A stretch of 34,275 nt of DNA from Lentisphaeria bacterium (lineage in GTDB: Bacteria; Verrucomicrobiota; Lentisphaeria; Victivallales; UBA1829), in assembly GCA_017629515.1 (NCBI GenBank), contig JAGBXB010000032.1, positions 1 to 34,275 of the forward strand. The letters are read 5' to 3'. Of the stretch, positions 1-7,761 are shown one piece after another (positions within the stretch are counted from its first letter, which is position 1; each line of letters opens with the position of its first letter). The notes beneath the pieces are model-generated. The model was not told the origin of the DNA. It did not search any database and worked only from the letters and a program-made list of their open reading frames with translations. The position numbers and the translations under genes were made by a program.

Positions 1-1
1 A

Positions 2-1279
2 AAAAACAGATTTTCGTGGAAATTTATACCTCCTGTTTGCATTGCTGCAGCTTCCCAGCTTTTTTTGATGAGCTATCACATAAAACTGCAGTATGATGTA
101 AAAAATTACCGGAATCAACTTTCTCAAACAGTTGGCAGATCCGTGGAAATCGAAGACTTCTGGCATCGTGATGCTCAAGGATTTTCTCTTGAACGGGAAC
201 CGTTGAAATCCCTGATAGCCAATCGCCCTGAAAGTTCGTTTTCTGAATTTGAATACAAAGATGCCCCAACCGCACAAAAGAAGTTGCTGGAATACAACAA
301 AAAATATCCGGTATTCGTAAAAGCGATCCATGATTTTCTGCAGTTGCCGGTCTCCCATGTGGCACATAAAATGCCGGAGGATGGAATGCTGTACGGAGTG
401 CTTCTGCCGGAATTAAGCGTCTTTCGGGAATCAGCCCGTTATCTGGCAATGCAAATCGCAGCGAATCCCAATAACAAACAGCTTGTGAAAAAGTGCAACA
501 ACGATTTGATAAAACTGCGGAACTGGCTGTCTGATGGGGATTGTTTTCTTGAGCATCTGGTAGGCATCGCCGTTGAGGGCATAAGATTGAATGCATTGGA
601 AAATATTTTGAGGCAGGAAACATTTTCAAAGCAGGAGTTTGCAAGATTGATCGGTGAGCCGATTGATTGGGAAAAATCGTTGCGGTATTCTTACGGTGGT
701 GAAGCCGCTGGTTTTAAAAGTGTCTTGGCTTACATGAATACCCCTGCATTATGGTCCCGCGAAAATGATATTGCAAATGTGGCAGTGGCAAAAAAATATA
801 TGCCGTTATTTATGGATATCCATTTGCATCGTGATTACCGCTTTGCGTTGCAAAATTATATCAAAGCCGCCACTGTTCCCTCTTCTTTATCCGGACTTGA
901 AAAAGCCAAACTTGCCGAAGTTGATGATATTGAAATAAAACGCAATTTTTATATACTTTCCGGGATGCTGTTACCGGCATTGGGACAAATATATATCAGG
1001 AGCGCACAAATTACAGACGCCCGGAAGATGGCACTTCTTGCCGCCGAAGTTATGGAGTACCGCAAACAACACGGGAAACTTCCGGAAGATCTCTCATTTC
1101 TCCCACAAGTACCGCTGGCAAAACTGGATCACAAACCTTTGATGTATGAAAAAACTTCTTACGGTTTCCGCATCTATTCTCATACTGTGGAGGGAAAAAA
1201 GCCCGATGCCGGAAATTTGCGATACTCCTACGAAGTAATTTTTCCGGAATTTCTATTTGCCGGACAGAAGAAAAAATAA
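2..1279 (+). CDS. Membrane-anchored hypothetical protein, 5' end cut by window edge
   Basis: The reading frame is open to the left edge, so the TTG at 65 and ATG at 68 are probably internal. The codons before them (2-64) encode a hydrophobic stretch (KFIPPVCIAAASQLFLM) that reads as an N-terminal membrane anchor. The body is mostly helical and has no motif I recognise. The last roughly 80 residues (ALLAAEVMEYRKQHGKLPEDLSFLP, then YGFRIYSHTVEGKKPDAG) resemble a C-terminal segment common in Planctomycetes, Verrucomicrobia and Lentisphaerota proteins of unknown function, in which residues run from an amphipathic helix into a small pseudopilin-like sheet. The gene ends in TAA at 1277-1279 and is followed by 224 bases holding the promoter of the next operon, so it belongs to an upstream unit. 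A role in the cell envelope is inference only. Confidence 0.75.
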   Translation, partial: KNRFSWKFIPPVCIAAASQLFLMSYHIKLQYDVKNYRNQLSQTVGRSVEIEDFWHRDAQGFSLEREPLKSLIANRPESSFSEFEYKDAPTAQKKLLEYNKKYPVFVKAIHDFLQLPVSHVAHKMPEDGMLYGVLLPELSVFRESARYLAMQIAANPNNKQLVKKCNNDLIKLRNWLSDGDCFLEHLVGIAVEGIRLNALENILRQETFSKQEFARLIGEPIDWEKSLRYSYGGEAAGFKSVLAYMNTPALWSRENDIANVAVAKKYMPLFMDIHLHRDYRFALQNYIKAATVPSSLSGLEKAKLAEVDDIEIKRNFYILSGMLLPALGQIYIRSAQITDARKMALLAAEVMEYRKQHGKLPEDLSFLPQVPLAKLDHKPLMYEKTSYGFRIYSHTVEGKKPDAGNLRYSYEVIFPEFLFAGQKKK

Positions 1280-1321
1280 TTTCTGTTTCTGTAAACGATA
1301 GTATTTTGAAACTGTATTTTT

Positions 1322-1350
1322 TTGACTTGACAGATGGGAATAAATATAAG
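1322..1350 (+). promoter_or_regulatory. Sigma70-type promoter for the hexuronate operon
   Basis: TTGACT (1322-1327), a 17-base spacer and TATAAG (1345-1350) make a near-consensus promoter. It lies about 150 bases before the eda start and is the only strong match in the gap 1280-1503. The long leader leaves room for regulation. An 11-base direct repeat overlaps the spacer and the transcription start region. Confidence 0.6.
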
Positions 1351-1368
1351 CAGATGTATGGGAATAAA
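1334..1368. repeat. Direct repeat ATGGGAATAAA x2, candidate operator
   Basis: ATGGGAATAAA occurs exactly at 1334-1344 and again at 1358-1368, 24 bases apart. One copy sits in the promoter spacer just before the -10 box and the other just after it, where bound protein would block RNA polymerase. No regulator gene is adjacent, so the binding protein is unknown. Confidence 0.4.
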
Positions 1369-1503
1369 GAATATTTTGAATACAAAAACTTTTGAAATAA
1401 CCATCCTATTTTCCCTTTTGTGATTTGCAAAACAGGGATTTTGGAAGTAAATTATTCTGTATAAGGATTTCAAAAGCCCATAATTCAAATAAAGAGGTGT
1501 ATC

Positions 1504-2118
1504 ATGGCGGAAAATATGTTGAAAGATGTGTTGGCAAAGTATAAGATCATTCCTGTTCTGGTGTTGAATGATTTGCAAAGCGGTATGGAAAGATGCCGTT
1601 TGCTTTGTGAAAATTTTCTCCCTGTTGCGGAAATAACTTTCCGGACACAGGCTGCCGAAAGTATCATCCGGCAAGTGACAAAAGAATTGCCTCAAATGTT
1701 TGTGGGCGCAGGAACGATCCTCAATGTAAATGATTTGCACAGGGCGTTCGATGCAGGTGCAAAATTTGCTGTTGCTCCCGGTTTTAATCCTGTTGTGGTA
1801 AAAGAAGCAATCAAACACAATTACGCTTTTGCGCCGGGAGTATGTACTCCTTCGGAAATCGAACAGGCATACGATCTGGGATGCCGTTTCTTTAAATTCT
1901 TCCCCGCAGAAGCTGCAGGCGGAGTAAAAATGCTTGGTGCTATTTCCGCTCCCTATAAGCATCTGGGGATCTCTTTCATGCCCACCGGCGGAGTTACCAT
2001 TGATAATGCAGCAGATTACCTTGCCATGCCGGAAGTTGCCGCTGCCGGAGGAACATGGTTGAATAAAGCTGATGGGGAAGGAATCCGCCTTGCCGCAAAG
2101 AAAGCCGGATTGATCTGA
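1504..2118 (+). CDS. eda: 2-dehydro-3-deoxy-phosphogluconate (KDPG/KHG) aldolase
   Basis: Class I aldolase that splits KDPG into pyruvate and glyceraldehyde 3-phosphate, the last step of hexuronate and Entner-Doudoroff breakdown, in the cytosol. At 204 residues it is the usual family length. The catalytic Glu is E43 in VAEITFRT with R47 beside it, the Schiff-base Lys is K131 in FFKFFPAE, and the phosphate-binding GGV lies in MPTGGVTIDNAADYL. The start ATG at 1504 follows AGAGGTG at good spacing. It is the first gene of a run ending with uxaE, which supports a uronate role over gluconate use. The stop TGA is 10 bases before the next start, so translation may be coupled. Family assignment is firm; the in vivo substrate is inferred from its neighbours. 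Confidence 0.93.
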   Translation: MAENMLKDVLAKYKIIPVLVLNDLQSGMERCRLLCENFLPVAEITFRTQAAESIIRQVTKELPQMFVGAGTILNVNDLHRAFDAGAKFAVAPGFNPVVVKEAIKHNYAFAPGVCTPSEIEQAYDLGCRFFKFFPAEAAGGVKMLGAISAPYKHLGISFMPTGGVTIDNAADYLAMPEVAAAGGTWLNKADGEGIRLAAKKAGLI

Positions 2119-2128
2119 CGGTTGCAGC

Positions 2129-3130
2129 ATGTTTGGGAAAAACGATAAGTTGAAAGTCGGTGTGATCGGTGCAGGGGTTTTGGGGAAACACCACACTCGG
2201 CTTTATAATGAAAATCCTGATGTAGAACTCATTGGCGTATATGATGTAGCAGAAAATGCGGCAAAGGAGGTCGCCGGTTTATACGGTGTGCAGGCCTTTG
2301 ATTCCCAATTTTCACTTGCAGAAAAATGTGATGCTCTCACCGTTGCCGTTCCTGCTACATTGCATTACAGTACCGCCATGCCCCTTATTGAGATGAAAAA
2401 GCATCTCCTGATGGAGAAACCTCTTGCCGCGACAGTGGAAGAAGCCCGTACTCTTGTGGCAGCGGCGGAAAAAGCAGGAATCGTTTTTGCTGTCGGACAT
2501 GTGGAAAGGTTCAATGCGGCAATGGACTTTTTGCAAAAAAACAGTTCCAATACTCTTTTTATTGAGGCGCACCGCCTTGCAAAATATCCGCCGCGCAGAC
2601 CCGGTTTGCACAGACGGGGGACGGAAGTAGGTGTGGTACTGGATCTTATGATCCATGATCTTGATCTTGTCCTTACCATGGTGGACAGTCCCGTGGAAAA
2701 AATCGACGCAGTGGGGATGCCGGTATTGAGTAAAACCGAAGATATTGCCAATGTTCGGCTGAAATTCAGCAATGGCGCCGTTGCCAATGTGACTGCCAGC
2801 AGAGTGAGTAATGAACCAATGCGGAAATTCCGGGTTTTTCAGACCGATTCCTATATTTCCATGGATTATGCGAAAAGTTCCGGAAGGATCGTGAAAAAAA
2901 GTTTTCTCGGCGTGGGAACAAAAAATGTGAGTTTATGTGAAAAAAATGCGCTTGCTTCCGAGATCGCCGATTTTGTGGATGCCGTACGCTCTGCAAAAAA
3001 TAATGGGGTGACTAAACTGCCGAAAGTTCCGGGTCATGCCGGGTTACGGGCGTTGGAACTGGCGTCAGCTATTACAGAAGAGATCAAAAGATATAATGGT
3101 AAATACGGTCTTTATCAGCTTAACAAATAA
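2129..3130 (+). CDS. Gfo/Idh/MocA family NAD(P)-dependent oxidoreductase, GnnA-like
   Basis: The N-terminal Rossmann fold has GAGVLG at residues 14-19, and the EKP motif of the family (E96-K97-P98) follows. The C-terminal half contains DLMIHDLDLVL and SNGAVANVTASRVSNEPMRKFRVFQ, a pattern I associate with UDP-GlcNAc 3-dehydrogenases (GnnA) and close relatives that sit near lipid A genes. At 333 residues it is of normal length. No gnnB or lpx gene is nearby, and its place between eda and a DUF4838 gene suggests a sugar or sugar-acid dehydrogenase instead, for example supplying the hexuronate reductase step otherwise missing here. The ATG at 2129 has only a weak ribosome site, consistent with coupling to eda. 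The family is certain; the substrate is unresolved between these two readings. Confidence 0.85.
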   Translation: MFGKNDKLKVGVIGAGVLGKHHTRLYNENPDVELIGVYDVAENAAKEVAGLYGVQAFDSQFSLAEKCDALTVAVPATLHYSTAMPLIEMKKHLLMEKPLAATVEEARTLVAAAEKAGIVFAVGHVERFNAAMDFLQKNSSNTLFIEAHRLAKYPPRRPGLHRRGTEVGVVLDLMIHDLDLVLTMVDSPVEKIDAVGMPVLSKTEDIANVRLKFSNGAVANVTASRVSNEPMRKFRVFQTDSYISMDYAKSSGRIVKKSFLGVGTKNVSLCEKNALASEIADFVDAVRSAKNNGVTKLPKVPGHAGLRALELASAITEEIKRYNGKYGLYQLNK

Positions 3131-3149
3131 AACAAAATGAGGGTATTTT

Positions 3150-5027
3150 ATGAGAATAAACAAGGAAAGTTTGAGAAAATATAAGATCCTGCTTCCTGCC
3201 TGTGCCTGTAATACAGGAAGTTTTGCAGCGGAAGAACTGGCAAAATATATAAAGAAAATGACCGGGATCACTTTGCCCGTCGTAAAAGAAAATCCGGATT
3301 CCTTCCCAGTTTTCACTTTTGAAAAAAGTTTTGATAAAGAGATCCGCTTTGATGGGTATAAAATAACCTGCAAAGGGGAAAATATCGTTTTTTCCGCAAC
3401 GATGCCCCGGGGGATCCTCCACAGCGTCTATGCTTTCCTTGAAGCAAACGGCTGCTGCTGGGCGTGGATGGGGGAGAAAAATGAAGTCGTGCCGCAAAAA
3501 GATTTTCTGGATGTAACAGAAGGCATTACCAATCCGGCTCTGGAATTCAGAGGGGAATGTATTTTTTCTATCTGCAAGGAAAATACGGAAGAAATCAGAG
3601 TCATTCTGGATTTTCTTGCCAAAAACCGTTTCAATATGCTTATGACAAGCACAAGACGGACAATCAAACGCCCCGGCGGGTGGATCGTAAACTGGGTGGA
3701 TGTAGAAGAGGAACTTCTGCCGGAATTGCAGAAACGGGATATGATCCTCAATATAAGTGAACACTCCGGACGCTGGTTCTTCCCCAAAAGTCTCTTTGAA
3801 GAACATCCCGAATGGTTCGCTATGAATAAAGATGGGGAAAGATTCAGTACCGGTCAGATCTGTTACGGAAATGATGAGGCTGTGGAATATCTGAAAAATG
3901 CCTATGTGGCTTATGCAAAAGAACATCCGGAAGTAAAGATTCTGGGGACATGGCCGGAAGATGGATATGGTTTCTGCCAGTGTGAAAAATGTAAAGGCGG
4001 CGGCGTTGTTCTGAAAGCGGTAAATAAAATAGCCAAAGCCCTTTATGAAGTAAGACCGGATCTGCTTGTGGAATATCTTTCCTATACAAAGGAAACAAGT
4101 GATGTGCCGCCGGATATCCTGCCGGAAAAAAATATCATCACCCTTGTTGCCAATACGGGGGTGGCGAAAGAGTGGAAAAGAAAATCCGATCTGGTTGGAG
4201 CAAAAGGTGTTTACCGGCTGCATTACCATATTACCGATAATACTGCGGAACGCGCCAATCTGCCGCTGCGTACAGAATTGACAAGAATAGACTGCAAAGA
4301 AACTCTCGATCTGGGATTGCGGGGGATCGTGCCCTTTTATATCGGAACGGATACATGGTTCCGTTCCAATTTCAATACCTATTTTCTGGGAAAATTCTGC
4401 TGGGATCCCACACTGGATTCCAACAGGATCCTGAAAGAAATGTGTGAAAAATATTTTCCCGCGGCAACAGAGGAGATGTTTGCATTATTCAACGCTCTTG
4501 TGGAACTTCCCAGAGTGAATCAGTTCATCCCGCCTCCCTGGAAATTGTGGCAGTACTGGCCTACATTGGAAAAGGATTATGACGGGGAAGAATATGAAAA
4601 AATCACTGCCGCGATGCAGAATGCATATTCTCTGTTGGAAAAGGCACGGACGAAATGCGGTGAAAGTGTGGATGAAAGACATTTTATTTCCGCTGAAAAA
4701 TTTATCGAATTTCAGGAAAATATGTTTGAATCCTGGCATTGCCGCGCTCTGGCGGTGAAAGCATTCCGGAAAAATGATGCACAGACAGTAAGAAAACACA
4801 TTGCTGACGCAGCAAGACTGGAAGAGAAAATGAAAAATGCCGTACAGGGACAGGATGAGAAAAAGTATGGCGTATGCGGTGCATGGATCGACTATGAATT
4901 TTTCATCTATTGGCGTGTCCAACTGGATAAACAGCTTGTGGAAATGCGGACGGAGGAAAATAAACTTCCCTTTGTGGATATGAATCCGGAAGTGGAACTG
5001 TTTCTGCCTGCCATGCTCAATAACTGA
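3150..5027 (+). CDS. DUF4838 glycoside-hydrolase-like protein, cytosolic
   Basis: At 625 residues this matches DUF4838 proteins. The first ~120 residues look like the small alpha/beta domain found before the barrel in GH20 and GH67 (AAEELAKYIKKMTGITLPVV, then PRGILHSVYAFLEANGCCWAW). The central barrel carries the family signature EHPEWFAMNKDGER near residue 220 and a cysteine cluster C276-x-C278-x-x-C281 in EDGYGFCQCEKC. There is no signal peptide, so it should act in the cytosol, unlike the paralogue at 18189-21302. DUF4838 has no firmly assigned activity known to me; the GH67-like (alpha-glucuronidase) N-domain and the eda/uxaE context suggest it frees uronic acids from imported oligosaccharides, which is inference. 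GAGGG precedes the ATG at 3150. The next gene begins 22 bases after its stop. Confidence 0.85.
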   Translation: MRINKESLRKYKILLPACACNTGSFAAEELAKYIKKMTGITLPVVKENPDSFPVFTFEKSFDKEIRFDGYKITCKGENIVFSATMPRGILHSVYAFLEANGCCWAWMGEKNEVVPQKDFLDVTEGITNPALEFRGECIFSICKENTEEIRVILDFLAKNRFNMLMTSTRRTIKRPGGWIVNWVDVEEELLPELQKRDMILNISEHSGRWFFPKSLFEEHPEWFAMNKDGERFSTGQICYGNDEAVEYLKNAYVAYAKEHPEVKILGTWPEDGYGFCQCEKCKGGGVVLKAVNKIAKALYEVRPDLLVEYLSYTKETSDVPPDILPEKNIITLVANTGVAKEWKRKSDLVGAKGVYRLHYHITDNTAERANLPLRTELTRIDCKETLDLGLRGIVPFYIGTDTWFRSNFNTYFLGKFCWDPTLDSNRILKEMCEKYFPAATEEMFALFNALVELPRVNQFIPPPWKLWQYWPTLEKDYDGEEYEKITAAMQNAYSLLEKARTKCGESVDERHFISAEKFIEFQENMFESWHCRALAVKAFRKNDAQTVRKHIADAARLEEKMKNAVQGQDEKKYGVCGAWIDYEFFIYWRVQLDKQLVEMRTEENKLPFVDMNPEVELFLPAMLNN

Positions 5028-5049
5028 TATTTACAGAAAGGAATCAAAT

Positions 5050-5718
5050 ATGGAAAAAATGAGTTACGTCGTCAAAAGGGCTTCTGCTGCTGCCGACATC
5101 CGGGGGGAATGGGATGGGGAATGCTGGAAAAATGCCAATATATTTTCTCCGGAAAATATTCTGGAAGATCCGGCAGTAAAAAAGACCTATATCCCCAAAG
5201 CCGAATGTAAAATGCTGTATGATGATGCGGCAATCTATGTGCATTGGAAAGTATTGGATAAATATGTGCAGGCTGTGGCAAAACGGGATCAGGCACAGGT
5301 CTGCCGGGACAGTTGTGCGGAATTTTTTGTCCAGCCGCAGGGAATGGAAAAATATTTCAACTTTGAGATGAGCTGCAACGGCAGACTTCTGCTTTATAAG
5401 ATCGTACACTTGCGCAGCGGTGATTTTGAAAAGATCCCTCTGCGGGAACTGGCAAAGATCAAACGCTATCACACTCTCCCTGACAAAGTGTATCCTGAAG
5501 TGGAAGATGAAGTTTTGTGGCGTATCTGCTACCGTATTCCGCTGGATTTCTTTGTGAAATACGCCAATATCGATCCAAAACTTTCCGGACAGGTATGGAG
5601 AGGAAATATTTCTGTCTGTGCAGATCACTCCTCCCATTTGCGCTGGCTCACATGGTGCAAACTGCCTATCTTTGATTTCCATTATCCTGCCGCATTCGGC
5701 GATATTATTTTTGAATAA
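5050..5718 (+). CDS. Stand-alone CBM9-like carbohydrate-binding protein
   Basis: A single beta-sandwich domain of 222 residues without signal peptide. It aligns along its length with the C-terminal domain of the fused DUF4838 protein at 18189-21302: shared blocks include YDDAAIYVHWKV/YDDRFLYVFYEV, KRDQ--CRDSCAEFF/KKDQ--CSDSCVEIF, YFNFEMSCNG/YFNFELNCIG and the ending AFGDIIFE/AFGEILFD. This is the CBM9-like (DOMON-related) fold often appended to DUF4838 proteins. It sits directly after a DUF4838 gene that lacks this domain, so the two products probably work as a pair. AAAGGAA gives the start at 5050. Three cysteines are retained between the copies. A binding role is inferred from the fold; no catalytic residues are seen. 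Confidence 0.8.
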   Translation: MEKMSYVVKRASAAADIRGEWDGECWKNANIFSPENILEDPAVKKTYIPKAECKMLYDDAAIYVHWKVLDKYVQAVAKRDQAQVCRDSCAEFFVQPQGMEKYFNFEMSCNGRLLLYKIVHLRSGDFEKIPLRELAKIKRYHTLPDKVYPEVEDEVLWRICYRIPLDFFVKYANIDPKLSGQVWRGNISVCADHSSHLRWLTWCKLPIFDFHYPAAFGDIIFE

Positions 5719-5760
5719 ACTGAAACAAAATACACATTATACAACAAAAAGGAGTATGAA

Positions 5761-7263
5761 ATGAGTTTGAAACTTGTAAAAGTTGCCGCTGAAACAGCCA
5801 ATCTTTTCCCCAACGGGAATGAATTCTTCTTCTATGAAGAATCCCCCAAAAGTGCCGCATCCTTTGATGCAATGATGGCAAGAGACGGTAAAGAACGCTT
5901 CCTTCTGCTTACCGCAAAGGAAAATGCCGGAGAGTTTGCCGCCTTTGAAGGGGAAACCGTTTCCGGTAACGGAATTTTTGCCAAAAAAGCACCTCTTTCT
6001 GAAAAGAATGCTGCACTTCTCCGCGCTTCTTTCCCCTGGACTGCCCCTGTTCCCGTATTGAACAAAAAATGTTCTTTCGGTTGCGGTGACCGTCTCGGTC
6101 TTGCTTCTGCCGCCCATGCGGAAGTATTCAAAAAATACAATGCTTTCCCCGTATTCGCCCAGCAGTCCATCCGTGAACTCACACTGACCAAACGCACCTA
6201 CCGCAGTGTTATCGACGATGCCACATTCCTTGTATTCCAGGCCGGCTATATGGGCGGTTACGGTGCCGACGGCGACCATCTCAAGAGTTTTGAACATATC
6301 GACATGGCTCTGGAAGTGGGCGTGACCATGCTTACTCTTGACCTTTCCGATGAACTGCATCCTGCCTTTGCCGATTGCTGTATCTGCGAAGTGGAAAAAG
6401 CCTACAATGCTTTGAGTGCAGATATCCGGGAAAATATGGAAAAACTCTATCTTTCCAGCCCTGTTCAGCTGAAATCTTCCAAAATTGAATTTACAAAGGA
6501 AGAGTTGATGCGCTGCGTCCTTATCTATACAGATGCTATGGATTTTGCCGCAAAAGTAGGTGCCAAACTGGAAGCACACGGTGCCGGAAAAGTGGATCTG
6601 GAAATTTCTGTAGATGAAACCAGTGCCCCCACCCTTCCCGAACACCATTACTTTGTGGCAAATGAATTGAAACGCCGCAATGTGACTTTCGCTTCTCTTG
6701 CTCCCAGATTTATCGGGGAATTCCAGAAGGGGATCGACTATATCGGTGATCTTGCTGAATTCCGTAAACAGTTCGGTCAGCATGTGGAAATTGCCGACTT
6801 CTTCGGTACTTATAAAGTCAGTGTCCACTCCGGAAGCGATAAATTCTCCGCATTCCCCATTATCGGTGAATTGACCAATGGTCATTTCCATTTGAAAACA
6901 GCCGGTACCTCCTGGCTGGAAGCTGTGGAAGCCATTTCCTTTGCCGATCCCGCACTTTTCCGCGAGATCTACAATAAGGCTTTTGCCGCTCTCCCCGCCG
7001 CATTGAAACTTTATCATATCACTGCCGACTTCTCTGTTCTTCCCAAAGAGGAAACTCTTTCCGACGATCAGCTGCCTGAACTCCTCAAATGCGTCCCCGG
7101 CAGACAGCTTCTGCACATCACCTATGGTGCGATGCTCGGCGAAGATCCGGATATGCACAACAAGATCTACCGTGCATTGTTCGTCCATGAAGATGAATAC
7201 AATAAACAGCTTGATGAGCATTTTGAAAAGCACGTCAAACTTCTGGGCATCCCTGCCAAATAA
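5761..7263 (+). CDS. uxaE: Tagaturonate/fructuronate epimerase UxaE family
   Basis: The 500-residue product matches the UxaE family of hexuronate epimerases, which interconvert tagaturonate and fructuronate so that galacturonate can join the glucuronate branch; characterised members need a divalent metal. Supporting segments are FGCGDRLGLASAAH near residue 105, the glycine-rich FQAGYMGGYGADGDHLK, KVDLEISVDETSAPT, the signature KVSVHSGSDKFSAFP near 350 and TAGTSWLEA near 380. AAGGAG sits 6 bases before the ATG at 5761. It is the last gene of the operon begun by eda and is followed by a strong terminator. Isomerase UxaC, the mannonate enzymes and KDG kinase are not in this window and must be encoded elsewhere. 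Codon use is richer in C-ending codons than upstream genes, hinting at high expression. Confidence 0.85.
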   Translation: MSLKLVKVAAETANLFPNGNEFFFYEESPKSAASFDAMMARDGKERFLLLTAKENAGEFAAFEGETVSGNGIFAKKAPLSEKNAALLRASFPWTAPVPVLNKKCSFGCGDRLGLASAAHAEVFKKYNAFPVFAQQSIRELTLTKRTYRSVIDDATFLVFQAGYMGGYGADGDHLKSFEHIDMALEVGVTMLTLDLSDELHPAFADCCICEVEKAYNALSADIRENMEKLYLSSPVQLKSSKIEFTKEELMRCVLIYTDAMDFAAKVGAKLEAHGAGKVDLEISVDETSAPTLPEHHYFVANELKRRNVTFASLAPRFIGEFQKGIDYIGDLAEFRKQFGQHVEIADFFGTYKVSVHSGSDKFSAFPIIGELTNGHFHLKTAGTSWLEAVEAISFADPALFREIYNKAFAALPAALKLYHITADFSVLPKEETLSDDQLPELLKCVPGRQLLHITYGAMLGEDPDMHNKIYRALFVHEDEYNKQLDEHFEKHVKLLGIPAK

Positions 7264-7283
7264 TTTACAGTATATCTGTAATG

Positions 7284-7323
7284 AAAAAGGGGCAGCTGCA
7301 AAAGTGCGGCAGCCCCTTTTTTC
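7284..7323 (+). terminator. Rho-independent terminator after uxaE
   Basis: GGGGC (7289-7293) pairs with GCCCC (7312-7316). After one A-A mismatch the stem continues with GCTGCA/TGCGGC around an AAAG loop, and six T follow from 7317. It closes the 1504-7263 operon. A smaller 6-bp inverted repeat (TTACAG/CTGTAA) lies just before it at 7265-7281. Confidence 0.85.
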
Positions 7324-7340
7324 TGTCCGGAGATCACCAA

Positions 7341-7560
7341 AGCCCCGGCAGGGCGTTCAGATCCAAGCCCGTGGTTTTTTTCCTGCGTCCTTTCAGGACT
7401 TGAAAATTATTTTGCCAATCTTATCCCCCGGGTTAAAACCCGTGGCTGTGTTCCTCCGTCCCTCCGGGACTTGAAAATTACTTTGCATATTCTGCACCAT
7501 TGATCACAGACGCCCCGACGGGGCTTGAATCTCTATTTACAATCTTCTCCGGGGTTTCAC
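7341..7560. repeat. Cluster of degenerate palindromic (REP-like) repeats
   Basis: Tandem units with a short hairpin followed by TTGAA-A/T: GTCCT-TTC-AGGAC (7387-7399), GTCCC-TCC-GGGAC (7458-7470) and GCCCC-GAC-GGGGC (7512-7524), plus a weaker one at 7342-7354. The first two units are 71 bases apart and share GTGG-, TTCCT-CGTCC and ACTTGAAAATTA blocks. A further dyad CGGGTT-AA-AACCCG lies at 7430-7443. Stem changes are compensated between units. The style is that of dispersed REP elements mobilised by Y1-type transposases; no transposase is present. The rest of the gap (7561-7704) is AT-rich and shows nothing else I can support. Confidence 0.7.
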
Positions 7561-7761
7561 GTCCGGGTATTCTGATGGAGGGTAAAATAACTACTCCCGT
7601 CAAAATATTGTGATTTTTCTTTATGCTTTATGGGCAAATCAACGAAAAATAATGTTGCAATCCTGTAAACGTTATGCCCCCCTTTCTTTTATTTTATAAC
7701 AGAGTTGTATTTTTCCATATTTGCGTGTAAATTATTATATAGAATGTGGAAAGGATGGAAA

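Noticed and set aside
7341..7560. A CRISPR-like repeat array.
   Set aside because: Units are degenerate, unequal in spacing (71 then 54 bases) and have no uniform spacers or cas genes nearby.
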